Assembly: GCA_034440635.1 (NCBI GenBank)
Contig: JAOTON010001129.1
Location: forward strand, 1,803,001-1,867,000
Direction of reading: 5' to 3'
DNA from: Lepas anatifera
Taxonomy: Eukaryota; Arthropoda; Thecostraca; Lepadidae
DNA length: 64,000 nucleotides
Position numbers and translations under genes: made by a program. Of the stretch, positions 23,533 through 33,650 are shown in pieces (positions within the stretch are counted from its first letter, which is position 1; the number at the start of each line of letters is the position of its first letter). The notes beneath the pieces were generated by a model. That model did no database searches. It saw only the letters and a program-made list of their open reading frames with translations, and had not been told where the DNA came from.

Positions 23533-24954
23533 GCGCATGCGCAGTAGCGCATAACCCAAATGGGCTATATCATTCCAAAAAGTGGGCCGATTTGGCTGAA
23601 ATTTGGTATATAGGTGTTAAATTATGAACTACAGTCAGCAAGGTGGAAGTTTTGCACGTGCTTCCGTGACCCTCTATCGAGGGTCCTCCGTTCCGAAGAT
23701 TCAAATTTGTCATTTTCTGCCAAATTGAGTTGTGGAGGTTACGTGAACTGAACACAGCAAGGTGCGAGCATTGCACGTGCACACGTCAAAACATCATTCA
23801 CTGTCAGGGGTCTTCCGTTCCGGAGAAGCGAATAGGTGCTCGAGCAATCACCTTCGATCCCGCGATGCCCCTAAAGGCGTCGCCCCCACGTAACCGAAGT
23901 TGATTGCAAATCCTGAAAAGCTCTATTCTTTAGAATTGAGATTTTCCATTGAAAATCAACTGAGCTAACTCAACAGGGACATGTTTCCATCAACTGCATG
24001 AGATCGGGGATAGTTGATACCAGCCCAAACTGCTCGTACGATTTTGATGATTTTTTTTCTAGAGATAGGGTCCCGATGTTGATCTATTCTTTGGCATAGG
24101 TCACCACCCCAGGTAAACTCCGATGCATGTGCAATCGACACCCCTTTTTCACATAGGGTTTAACATTACGGAAACAAAGATGGCCAATTTGCTGGAAATC
24201 GGCTCGATAGATTTTGTTCCTTTTTAATATGATAGGGTAACCATGGGGACCTACCCTAGGGTATGATCACTACCCCAGGAAAATTCGTTTGCGCTTGCAA
24301 TCTGAACGTGAAATTTTCTGCGTTAAGTCTATGGAGATTTTTCGAAAAATTAAAAAAGTGAAATTTAAAAAAAATTGGCCTATCCGATTTCTTGCAAACC
24401 CTTTTAGGCTGTTAGTCGGTACCTTCGACTACTATGGGGTATAGGTGGTATATCTGGGAAAATTCGAAATTTGGTGCAATTTGAGCTTGAAAATGACCCT
24501 GCAGCCCAAAAATGACTTAGACCGCTAGAGGGGGCCCCGGTGTGGCACCGGTGGCATTCTGGGCCAATAAGTGTATGCATGCATGGACACAATACTTGGG
24601 GCTAGTGGATGGGTGATTATTGGGCAGTATGGCATTGGCTAGGGGTCCTCCACTGCGCAAAACGTTTAAAATACATTTTTCCTCTCCAGTCGGGTGGGTG
24701 GCCCCTATAGCACCGAGGCCTTTCAAAATGGGACAAAACTAATACCTGCGGGGGAACTATGAGTGTAGCGGCCACTGCACCGCTACACGGCTCCAGCTGC
24801 AGCCAGCCAGCTGACCCCGTGCCCTCAGCCGCGGCGCGGTCAGCCGATCACCGCCGCCGGCACAGGCACGCGCCGGGTCACTGCCACCACACCAGCGACC
24901 CACCCGGCCGACCAACCAGAGCGCGACCTGGTCACGTGACCACTGCCAGCCGGG

Positions 24955-24960
24955 TATAAA
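24955..24960 (+). promoter_or_regulatory. TATA box of the 5' LTR
   Basis: TATAAA stands in a GC-rich context (CCGGGTATAAAGGCGCGC), about 190 bp into the LTR. This is the expected U3 promoter position. The palindromic E-box GTCACGTGAC lies about 15 bp upstream. The copy in the 3' LTR is at 30010-30015. Confidence 0.75.
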
Positions 24961-25417
24961 GGCGCGCTGTGTGGTGAAAACACCGGTCAGTTCGCCAGGG
25001 CTACTCTCTGGGATGTTCCACCCCTCCACTTCTGCATTGCGATCACTCGCCAGGGCCACTCCCTGGAGTGTTTCGTCCCCCCCCTCCCAGTTGCACTGAC
25101 GACACCGTCGTGTAATTGGGTCTGCACTCGTGACTGAGCAGATCACTGCTCACTGCAAGCCGATTTCGGTTTGCAGTCGTCGCTGTATTTACTGTCGATT
25201 ACGGCATCAAACCTGCCGGCGATTTATTCCTCGTCGCACGCTCTCACAATCACTCACGCTCTCACTCACTCTACACGCGTCCATATCGAGTGTTACGTAT
25301 TGCTCTTGGATTTTGTTATTTCCCATTAGAATGGGTATATGTTCCCATTTGTAGATATTGGCGCTGTTGTTGTCGGTTATCATTGTTGTCTCTCATCCGC
25401 TGTTTGGCAATTGCATA

Positions 25418-25423
25418 AATAAA
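25418..25423 (+). promoter_or_regulatory. Poly(A) signal of the 5' LTR
   Basis: AATAAA lies about 80 bp before the LTR end. The counterpart in the 3' LTR is at 30472-30477, where it would direct 3' processing of the element's transcript. Confidence 0.6.
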
Positions 25424-25504
25424 TTGGACATTATCAGCGTCGACTTCTTTCCTTCGATTGGTAGATTGAATAAGGCCTTATGTGGCCGGGTTGAATCCTA
25501 CAAC

Positions 25505-25523
25505 TGGTGACCCCGGACGTGAT
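25505..25523 (+). promoter_or_regulatory. Primer-binding site, tRNA-Trp-like with one extra G
   Basis: Two bases after the LTR the sequence reads TGGTGACCCCGGACGTGAT. It matches the complement of the 3' end of animal tRNA-Trp (recalled, not searched) except for one extra G in the middle. tRNA-Trp priming has been described for CsRn1-type elements. The extra base may weaken priming. Confidence 0.7.
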
Positions 25524-25636
25524 ATTAGTTCTATGGTCGACTGGTTCTGTCCAGTTTCTTCAGGCTCAATTTCCGGGAAAACCTGCTCCCACAGTTACGC
25601 CTATTGTCAACTTAAGTCATTCTGTTTCACGCTACC

Positions 25637-26494
25637 ATGGCAGTAAACGAAAACAAGGACGTTTTGCCTCCACCAGCTCAACCCGCCATTCTCGGGCCAC
25701 CGCCTCCATTTGTGGAGCACAATCCATGTGTATGGATCATACAGCTCGACCTGTATTATGCACGCGCCCAAATCACACAACAGAGCCTCCGGTTTCAAAC
25801 AGCCGCTTCACTGCTGCCAGCCCAACATGTCATGGAGTTTATCGACATGATCCGTAGCCCACCTGAGGACTGTTATACTCAGCTCTGTCAAGCCATGCAA
25901 TCTCGCTTAGGGAAGTCTACCGAGGATAAACTCCGGTCCCTGCTGGAAGACCAAGTTTTTGGTAATAGAAAGCCTACACAATTCTTGCGGTACTTGCAAG
26001 AGCTTACAAAGTCCCACACCTCAGAGGTGGACTCACCCCTCATGAGGCATATTTTCCTCAAAGCTATGCCAGAGGCCGCCATGCCGTTTCTGAGTTTCCT
26101 ACCCGCAGACACACCACTCGCCACCCGGGCTGGAACAGTGGATAGGGTGATCACTTCACTTCCGCGCAACAGCTTCCCCATCAACACTGTGTCTTCCAAT
26201 GACATATGCAAAGTAGGCAGTGCAGATTCCTGCCTGCCTGCTGCAAACCAAGGTGATGGATGCCAGAGGTCCCGGGAAAACTCAATGACGGTGAAAAATA
26301 TATCTAAACAGCTTGAAGACATCTCGGCTCAGCTCAAATCACTCAGGAGTCGCAACCGCTCCAGCTCGGGCCATCGCTCCCGACCCACAGAGCGTACCGA
26401 CTCTCCAGAGAACAGCATTTGCTGGTACCATCGTAAGTTCGGCAAGGACGCCCGTAGGTGCACGAAGCCCTGCTCATATGAGCATTTAAACTAG
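25637..26494 (+). CDS. gag: Gag-like structural protein of the LTR retrotransposon (285 aa)
   Basis: This is an intact ORF whose ATG sits in a strong context (CTACCATGG), 134 bp after the LTR. In such elements Gag forms the particle that packages element RNA in the cytoplasm. The N-terminal part is proline-rich (PPPAQPAILGPPPP), and the middle is helical, with a KSTEDKLRSLLEDQVFGNRKPTQFLRYLQ segment typical of the gypsy capsid family. A Ser/Arg-rich stretch precedes a C-terminal box with Cys262, His265, Cys275 and Cys279 (C-x2-H-x9-C-x3-C), in CWYHRKFGKDARRCTKPC. This differs from the usual CCHC knuckle and is the form reported for the CsRn1 group. It ends with TAG at 26492-26494. Pol lies in another frame downstream and does not overlap. 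Confidence 0.88.
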   Translation: MAVNENKDVLPPPAQPAILGPPPPFVEHNPCVWIIQLDLYYARAQITQQSLRFQTAASLLPAQHVMEFIDMIRSPPEDCYTQLCQAMQSRLGKSTEDKLRSLLEDQVFGNRKPTQFLRYLQELTKSHTSEVDSPLMRHIFLKAMPEAAMPFLSFLPADTPLATRAGTVDRVITSLPRNSFPINTVSSNDICKVGSADSCLPAANQGDGCQRSRENSMTVKNISKQLEDISAQLKSLRSRNRSSSGHRSRPTERTDSPENSICWYHRKFGKDARRCTKPCSYEHLN

Positions 26495-26507
26495 CCATGG
26501 GGCGTGA

Positions 26508-29500
26508 GGAGTCGCCGACCTCGTGCCCCACATCCACCGTCGACGGCTCGCTTCAGGCCCCATTTTTGTGGAGGATCCTGGAACTAACCTGCGGTTCTTC
26601 GTCGACACTGGTGCCCAATACAGCATACTCCCAGCTAAACCAGCCGACAAGGCTACACAATCTTCACTCTCGCTGCAGACTGTGAACTCCAGCCCCATTA
26701 AGACCTATGGAACCAAGACACTAAAGCTGTCTCTCAGTCTCCGTCGGGACTTCCATTGGTCATTCATCCTAGCTGACGTCACCATCGCAATAATTGGAAG
26801 TGATTTTCTGTCGCACCACAACCTCAGTGTCCATCCCCGCCTGCGCCAGTTGGTGGACAACACTACAGGCTTAACTGTCATAGGTGGAAAGCGGGCTGTC
26901 CCTTCGCAGGTTTCTGCCTGCCTCCCACAGTGTCAAACACCGTACAAGCAGCTCCTCAAGCGATACCCAGGTGTCACAGGCTCGCCATTCATCGGCAAGG
27001 AAATCCGGTACAACGTCGTTCACCGCATCATCACAAAGGGTCCTCCTCCATTCTGCCGACCTAGGTGCCTTGATGCAGCTCGCCTAAGCATCGTAAAGGA
27101 CGAATTCCAACACAAGCTTGAGCAAGGTATCATCCGTCCTAGTAAGAGCCCATACGCATCTGCACTACACATGGTCCCGAAGAACACCCCTGGCAGTTGG
27201 AGGCCCTGTGGCGACTATCGGTCCCTGAACCGCATCACCGTCCCCGATCGGTACCCCATCCCTCACATCCAAGACTTCACTGCCAATCTCAGTGGTGCCC
27301 GGATTTTCTCCCGGCTGGACCTCACCAAAGCGTACTTCCGGGTCCCTGTCCATCCAGACGACATCCCGAAGACGGCCATCACGACTCCCTTTGGACTCTA
27401 TGAGATGACCAGGATGCCATTTGGACTCCAGAACTCTGGACAGACCTTCCAACGTCTTATCGACGAGGTCCTCCGCGGACTGCCCTTCGTTTTCGCCTAC
27501 ATCGACGATATCCTGGTGGCGAGCGCCTCTGAACCACAACACCTTCACGTAGAAGAGGTACTCAAGCGCCTCGATCAGAACGGCATCTGCCTTAACACCA
27601 ACAAGTGCCTCTCTGGAGTACAAGAGCTCGAGTTCCTGGGCCATCATGTCTCTCCTTCCGGCACTCGTCCTCTGGAAAGCAAAGTACAAGCGGTACAGGA
27701 CTACCCCAGACCAGACTCTCAAAAGTCACTTCGTCGCTTCTTGGGGATGGTTAACTTCTACCATCGTTTCGTACCTTCCATCGCAAGTACACTTGCCCCT
27801 CTCAACAGTCTTTTGAAGAAGATCCAGAAGGGCAAGAAAGACGTACTGGAATGGAACCATGAGGCGGAGGCCGCATTCACAGCAACAAAAGAGGTCCTCT
27901 CCCAGGCGACAACGCTTCAGCATCCAGACCCAGATTCGGCGATCGGGCTGTTCACAGATGCCAGTTCAGATGCCATAGGCGCAGTCCTGCAACAGCAGGT
28001 CCAGTCAACATGGAAACCCTTGGCCTTTTTCTCTCGCAGGCTCAACTCTGCGCAAGCAGGCTACAGTACCTTCGGACGAGAACTGCTGGCAGTGTACGAG
28101 GCTGTTAAGCACTTCCGGCCCTTCCTTGAAGGACGCGAGTTTTCCATCCACACAGACCACAAGCCCCTTGTCCAGGCTCTTATGTCATCTACATCGTGTC
28201 ACGCACCCAGGGAGCAGCGACACCTGGATTTCATTCTCCAGTTTACGTCTGACATACACCATGTGCGTGGCTCCGATAACCTCGTGGCAGACGCTCTCTC
28301 TCGGATCAGTGCTATTCAGCCATCCGAGAACGTCAACCTGGCCGACATGGCCGAGGCCCAGCACAACGACCCAGATATCCGCAACCTAAGTACCGAAAAC
28401 AGCAGTCTCAACCCAGTCTCCCGACCATTGCCTGGTCGAATAGATCTCGAGTTGATCTGTGATGAGAAAGACGGAGTACTCAGAACAATCGTACCAGTCG
28501 CCATGCGGAAGACGGTGTTCAACACCTTACATTCTATCTCACACCCTGGACGCAAGGCATCGCTCAACCTCATCTCTGCACGTTTCGTATGGCCAGGGAT
28601 GCGACGGGATGTCCGGTCCTGGGCACAGCAATGTGTTCAATGCCAGAGATCTAAGGTTCATCGCCATGTCAAGTCTCCTGTCGGTCGTTTTCCTTTGCCT
28701 TCCGCTCGTTTCCACAACGTACACGTGGACATTGTTGGACCACTTCCACCGCATAAGGCCCGCCGCTACCTTCTCACGATGGTCGATCGGTATACACGTT
28801 GGCTTGAAGCATGTCCCCTTGCATCCATAGAGGCCAGCGAGGTTGTACTTGCGTTCATTTCAACCTGGATCTCCCGTTATGGTGTCCCGAACAGCATCGT
28901 ATCGGACTGTGGGAGCCAGTTCACATCTGCACTGTGAAAAACAGTCACAAAGCACATCGGAGCGGAATGTGTCCACACCACAGCGTACAACCCAGCCGCA
29001 AACGGTCTGGTGGAGCGTTTGCATCGGCAGTTGAAAAGTTCACTCCAAGGATGCCATAACTGGGTAGATCGTGTCCCCATTGCACTGATGGGAATACGCA
29101 CGGCACTGAAGGAGGATATTCAATGTTCCTCCGCAGACCTAGTCTTTGGCACGCCACTCAGACTCCCGGGCGAGTATATCAACCCGCCCAAAACAATACC
29201 AGATCACTCACAGTTCCTAGCCAGCCTCAGACAGCTCTTCATATCCATCCGACCAGCACCGACACGTGTGACTGCCAGCGATGTGTTTGTCTCACCCGAT
29301 CTGTCCACAGCTTCTCATGTCATGGTTCGTCATGACGGCCATCGTCCTGCTCTGGCCTTCGTCTACGACGGCCCGTTCCAGGTCAAGAAGAGGTCACCTA
29401 AGGCGTTCGTCATCTTCCGGAATGGACGCGAAGACACTGTGTCCATCAACCGACTGAAACCGGCTTACATAGAGAACGCCAACGTGCAGCCTCCACCCGA

Positions 29501-29803
29501 CCCTCTCATCGTGATGCATCCCGAGCCAGAGAGGTCAGATGATCCAGAAAGTGAACGCCCTGCCACTGGAACAAAACCCACGCCATCAACCGGGCCAGTG
29601 TGCACATCTCCCAGCCCTGGAGCAACATCCATGCCATCAACGGTCTCTACAGCTCCCGAACCACGAGCTACATCAGCCAGCTCCGTTCAGAGCCAAGCTC
29701 GCGAGAACCTCAACGTTCAACCGGATTCGTCGGAGTTGGAGGCCTCCAACTACCGACACGTTCAGGGCGCGTCTCCAAGCGTCCGGTACGCTTCGACCTC
29801 TAA
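26508..29803 (+). pseudogene. pol: Pol polyprotein (protease, RT, RNase H, integrase) with an in-frame stop and a shifted C-terminus
   Basis: The open frame begins after a stop at 26505-26507. No ATG precedes the protease, and the first usable codon at 26523 is GTG. Counting from 26523: protease [10 protein letters not shown] at about residues 28-37; RT with YIDD at 326-329; RNase H with TDAS near 479; integrase zinc finger His670, His674, Cys704, Cys707; integrase core Asp736, Asp795 and Glu831. The last two are separated by exactly 35 residues. A TGA at 28935-28937 (codon 805) falls between Asp795 and Glu831, so any normal product lacks the catalytic Glu. After it comes a GPF...TVSINRLKPAY module. 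The frame then runs on into the 3' LTR (to 30014), while another frame ends at 29801-29803 after TRSGRVSKRPVRFDL, a typical gypsy terminus, so an indel lies between about 29540 and 29740. Confidence 0.88.
28935..28937 (+). other. In-frame TGA disabling integrase
   Basis: The frame is open for hundreds of codons on either side of this single TGA, and both sides align with integrase. It is therefore a nonsense mutation in this copy (or a sequencing error) rather than a gene boundary. Confidence 0.85.
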
Positions 29804-29806
29804 TCT

Positions 29807-29818
29807 AGGAGGGGGTTG
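29807..29818 (+). promoter_or_regulatory. Polypurine tract
   Basis: The purine run AGGAGGGGG with a short TTG lies immediately before the 3' LTR start (TGTAGCGG at 29819). This is the position where plus-strand DNA synthesis is primed in LTR elements. Confidence 0.7.
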
Positions 29819-30556
29819 TGTAGCGGCCACTGCACCGCTACACGGCTCCAGCTGCAGCCAACCAGCTGACCCCGCGCCCTCAGCCGCGGCGCGGTCAGCC
29901 GACCACCGCCGCCGGCATAGGCACGCGCCGGGTCACTGCCACCACACCAGCGACCCACCCGGCCGACCAACCAGAGCGCGACCTGGTCACGTGACCACTG
30001 CCAGCCGGGTATAAAGGCGCGCTGTGTGGTGAAAACACCGGTCAGTTCGCCAGGGCTACTCTCTGGGCTGGTCCACTCCTTCACTTCTGCATTGCGATCA
30101 CTCGCCAGGGCCACTCCCTGGAGTGTTTTGTCCCCCCCAGTTGCACTGACGATACCGTCGTGTAATTGGGTCTGCACTCGTGACTGAGCAGATCACTGCT
30201 TACTGCAAGCCCAATTTCGGTTTGCAGTCGTCGCTGTATTTACTGTCGATTACGGCATCAAACCTGCCGGCGATTTATTCCTCGCCGTCACACGCTCTCA
30301 CAATCACTCACGCTCTCACTCACTCTACACGCGTCCATATCGAGTGTTACGTATTGCTCTTGGATTTTGTTATTTCCCATTGGAATGGGTATATGTTCAC
30401 ATTTGTAAATATTGGCGCTGTTGTTGTCGGTTATCATTGTTGTCTCTCATCCGCTGTTTGGCAATTGCATCAATAAATTGGACATTATCATCGTCGACTT
30501 CTTTCCTTCGATTGGTAGATTGAATAAGGCCTTACGTGGCCGAGTTAAATCCTACA
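29819..30556 (+). repeat. 3' LTR (738 bp)
   Basis: It matches the 5' LTR from TGTAGCGG to CCTACA and is followed by the TGAG target duplication. Differences from the 5' LTR include several C/T changes, a shorter C run near 30135, and the altered poly(A) region (caataaa instead of aaataaa). Confidence 0.93.
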
Positions 30557-33500
30557 TGAGCACTAACACACTTTAACTGCCCAACACTTGTTTCGATAAA
30601 GGTCCCCCATTACGGGGATTTTTAGAGGTTTATAGAATTTCTGGAGATTTTCAAATTTTTAGAGTTCACAAGCCCCTGGCTGGTAGTGTATGGGAACGTT
30701 TTTGACGACACTTGCTTCGTTTGTACCCAAAGGGGTTACGTTTCAAATGAAACCTTTTGAAATCCCTTGAGTGCAACCTAGCGCGTGCCACGTGACCTTG
30801 AGCTTGGACCGACACCCCTCCAAAACTGAACTTTCGGATATTATTCGGTCTTTGTCCGTACACAAAGCCCCTTTACGTACTAAAACGACGATTACTGACA
30901 CCATCTGATTGAGTGAGATGGTCATAGGTGCAGACACTGCCCATCTGGTCACACGGGCACCCCCAGTTTAAAGATACCCAATGAATTAATGTTAAAGCAC
31001 TGGAAACTTTTAATGCTAGCAGTGCCAAACAAATGCAGCTACGGGTACTGTTTTCGAAAATAAAGTAACGTTTGGTAGTCATCGTATTATACGTGCTAAC
31101 AGCACTCTTTGCAAAGCACAGGCACCCCCAGTGTGAATATACCCTATGCATTAGTGTTAAAGCATTGGATCACTTACGACGCTTGCACGGCCAAAAAATA
31201 GAGGTACGGCTTTTGTTTTCGGGGAAAGTGCCACAAGCCTGCCACAATGCCTCTTTGGATCAGCCAATCAGTGATTGGGGCACTACGCATGCGCAGTAGC
31301 ACGCAGTAGCCCTCATGGGCTATATCTCTGCAACCGATGGGCCAATTCGGCTAAAAATTGGTAATTGGGGGTTATGTTATGAAATAAATTCAGCAAGGTG
31401 GAAGTTTTGCACGTGTTCACGTGACAAAAGCAGTCTCTATCGAGGGTCCTCTGTTCCGGAGATCCAAACTTGTCATAGTCTGCCAAATTGTTTTGTGGGG
31501 GATTAGTGAACTGAAAACGGTAAGGTGCAAGTTTTGCACGTGCAGACGTCGCAACAATCCACTATCAAGGGTCTTCCGTTGGGGAGAATCGAATAGGTGC
31601 TCGCGCAATCACCTTAGGTCCCGCGATGCCCCTAAAGGCGTCGCCCCCACGTAACCGAAGGTGATTGCAAATGCAGAAAAGCTCTATTCTTTAGAATTGA
31701 GATTTTCCATTGAAAATCAACCGAGCTAACTCGTTATCAGGGACATGTTTCCGCTAAGTACCGTGAATCGGGGCACCTTGGTACCCTCGGAAACGGCTCG
31801 TACGATTTTGATGATTTTTTCTAGAGATAGGGTCCTGATGGTGATCTACTTTGTGGCATAGGTCATTACCCCAGGAAAATTCGAATGCACGTGCAATCGA
31901 CACCCCTTTTTCCCATAGGGTGTAACATTAAGGAAACAAAGATGGGCAATTTGCTGATAATTGCGTCGTACGATTTTGTTTGTTTTTTCCTGAGATAGGG
32001 TACCCATGGGGGCCTAACCCGTGATATGAGTCACTACCGCAAGAAAATTCGTTTGCTCGTGCAATCTGCACGTGAAATTCTACGTGTTATGTCTATGGAG
32101 ATTTTTTTAAAAACAAAGTGAAATTTAAAAAAAAATTGACCGATCCGATTTCTTGCAAACCTTTTTGGGGTGTTAGGGGGTACCTTCGGGTACTAGGGGG
32201 TATAGGTGGTATATCTGGGAAAACTCGAAAATTCGTGCACTTTGACCTTGAAAATGACCTTGCAGCCCCAAAATCTTGATTTTTCTCCCTAGAGGAGGCC
32301 CCGGTGGGGCACCGGTGGCACCCTGGGCCAATAAGTATATGCATGCATGAACACAATACCTGGGGTCAGTGGATGGGTGGTTATTGGGCAGTATGAGATT
32401 GGCCATGGGGCCTCCAATGCGTAAAGTCTTTATAAAACATATGTTTTCCTCTGCAGTCGGGTGGGTGGCCCCTACAGCACCCAGGGCTTTCCAGATAGGG
32501 AAAAACTAAGACTTGTGGTGCAACCATTACCGTTAGTATATTAAACCTGCCCAACACTTGTTTCGGTCAACGTCCCCATTAATGAGATTTTTAGAGGTTT
32601 CTAAAATTTCTGGAGGTTTTTTAATTTTTAGAGTTCACAAGCCCCTGGCTGCCACTCCATGGTAACGTTTTTGCCGAAACTTGCCTCGTTTGTACCCAGA
32701 GGAGTTACCTTTTAAATGAAACCATTTGAAACCCTTTGGGTGCCACCTAGCGCGTGCCACGTGAACTTGAGTGCGGACCGGCACCCCTCCAAAACTGAAT
32801 TTTTGGACAGTATACGGTCCCTGTTCCTACAGATAGCCCCTTAATGTACTGAAATGACGATTACTGGCACCATCTGATACAGTGAGATGGTCACATGTGC
32901 AAACAGTGCCCCTCTGTACACACGGGGACCCTCAGTTTGAAGATACCCTATTGATTAGTGTTAAAGCCGTGGGACACTTATGGTTATTGCGGGGCCAAAC
33001 AAATGAAGCTACGTCGACCGTTTTTGGTAATATGGTCACATCTAATGGAATGATAGTATTATTGGTGCAAACGGGCCTCTGCTTAAAACACAGGTACCCC
33101 CAGGGTGCAGATACCCTAGGCATTAATGTTATAGAAATGAAACAGTTGTAATACTTGCAAAGATAAACAAATAGAGCTACGCCTACAGTTTTCGGGGACA
33201 GTGCCACAAGCCTGCTACTACAACCTCGGCCTGCGGCCTCGGCAGGTGCCGCTCTGGCGCAGGAGAAGCCGGTGACAATGTACGTTAGCCAAACAGTTCG
33301 ATTGACAGGCGAGTTGTTTTTCAGCAGTTTGATACTTATAACAACGCAATGTTGGAGTTTTAGGTTTTGTGTTCTCATTATGGCTCCATTCAATCCCCTG
33401 TCTAGGCCCATGTTTTCCGAAATTAGCATGTGTCTGCATACTGCACCACGCTTGCCCTCTGTTCATTTCATCAAAGAAATAAACACACGCATAATGTTTG

Positions 33501-33650
33501 TTTTGTTAAGCAAAGACTGGGCATGACGAGAAGAAAGGAGATACAATATAAAATATGATGGGTTTTCCGACGGTATTTCACCTATACCTGCAAATTTTCA
33601 CCCAATTCAGCCTATTTGTTACCGAGTTATGCCCCAGCTCGAGACCTCAG

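Larger units (their letters stand above)
24764..25502 (+). repeat. 5' LTR (739 bp)
   Basis: It starts TG and ends CA. The first 24 bases can fold into a hairpin with arms TGTAGCGG and CCGCTACA. It contains a GTCACGTGAC palindrome at 24931-24940, a TATA box and a poly(A) signal, so it should serve as promoter and terminator. It matches the 3' LTR along its whole length. Confidence 0.93.
24760..30560 (+). mobile_element. Ty3/gypsy LTR retrotransposon, CsRn1/Kabuki-like, nearly complete but defective
   Basis: This is a 5.8-kb element with two LTRs of about 738 bp flanked by a 4-bp target duplication TGAG (24760-24763 and 30557-30560). The order is LTR, primer site, gag, then pol (protease, RT, RNase H, integrase), polypurine tract, LTR. 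Integrase after RNase H places it in Ty3/gypsy. A Gag box of C-H-C-C type and a tRNA-Trp-like primer site both fit the CsRn1/Kabuki clade. By eye the LTRs differ at about two dozen positions plus small indels, roughly 3 percent. It is defective: an in-frame TGA at 28935-28937, no overlap between the gag and pol frames, and a shifted pol C-terminus. Confidence 0.92.
23533..31284. repeat. A-array unit 11, interrupted by the LTR retrotransposon
   Basis: The unit stops at ggggaactatgag (24763) and resumes with cactaacaca (30561). This is the normal A-unit order, in which a counterpart reads gcaagtatgaccactaaca. Without the insert the unit is about 1.95 kb. Hairpin arms are at 23844-23858 and 23893-23907. 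Confidence 0.82.

Noticed and set aside
24757..25146. 129-codon minus-strand ORF over the 5' LTR
   Set aside because: It is an antisense reading of GC-rich LTR sequence. A similar reading in the 3' LTR (29800-30177) reflects LTR identity only.
27165..27722. 185-codon minus-strand ORF
   Set aside because: It is the shadow of the reverse-transcriptase coding region on the opposite strand.
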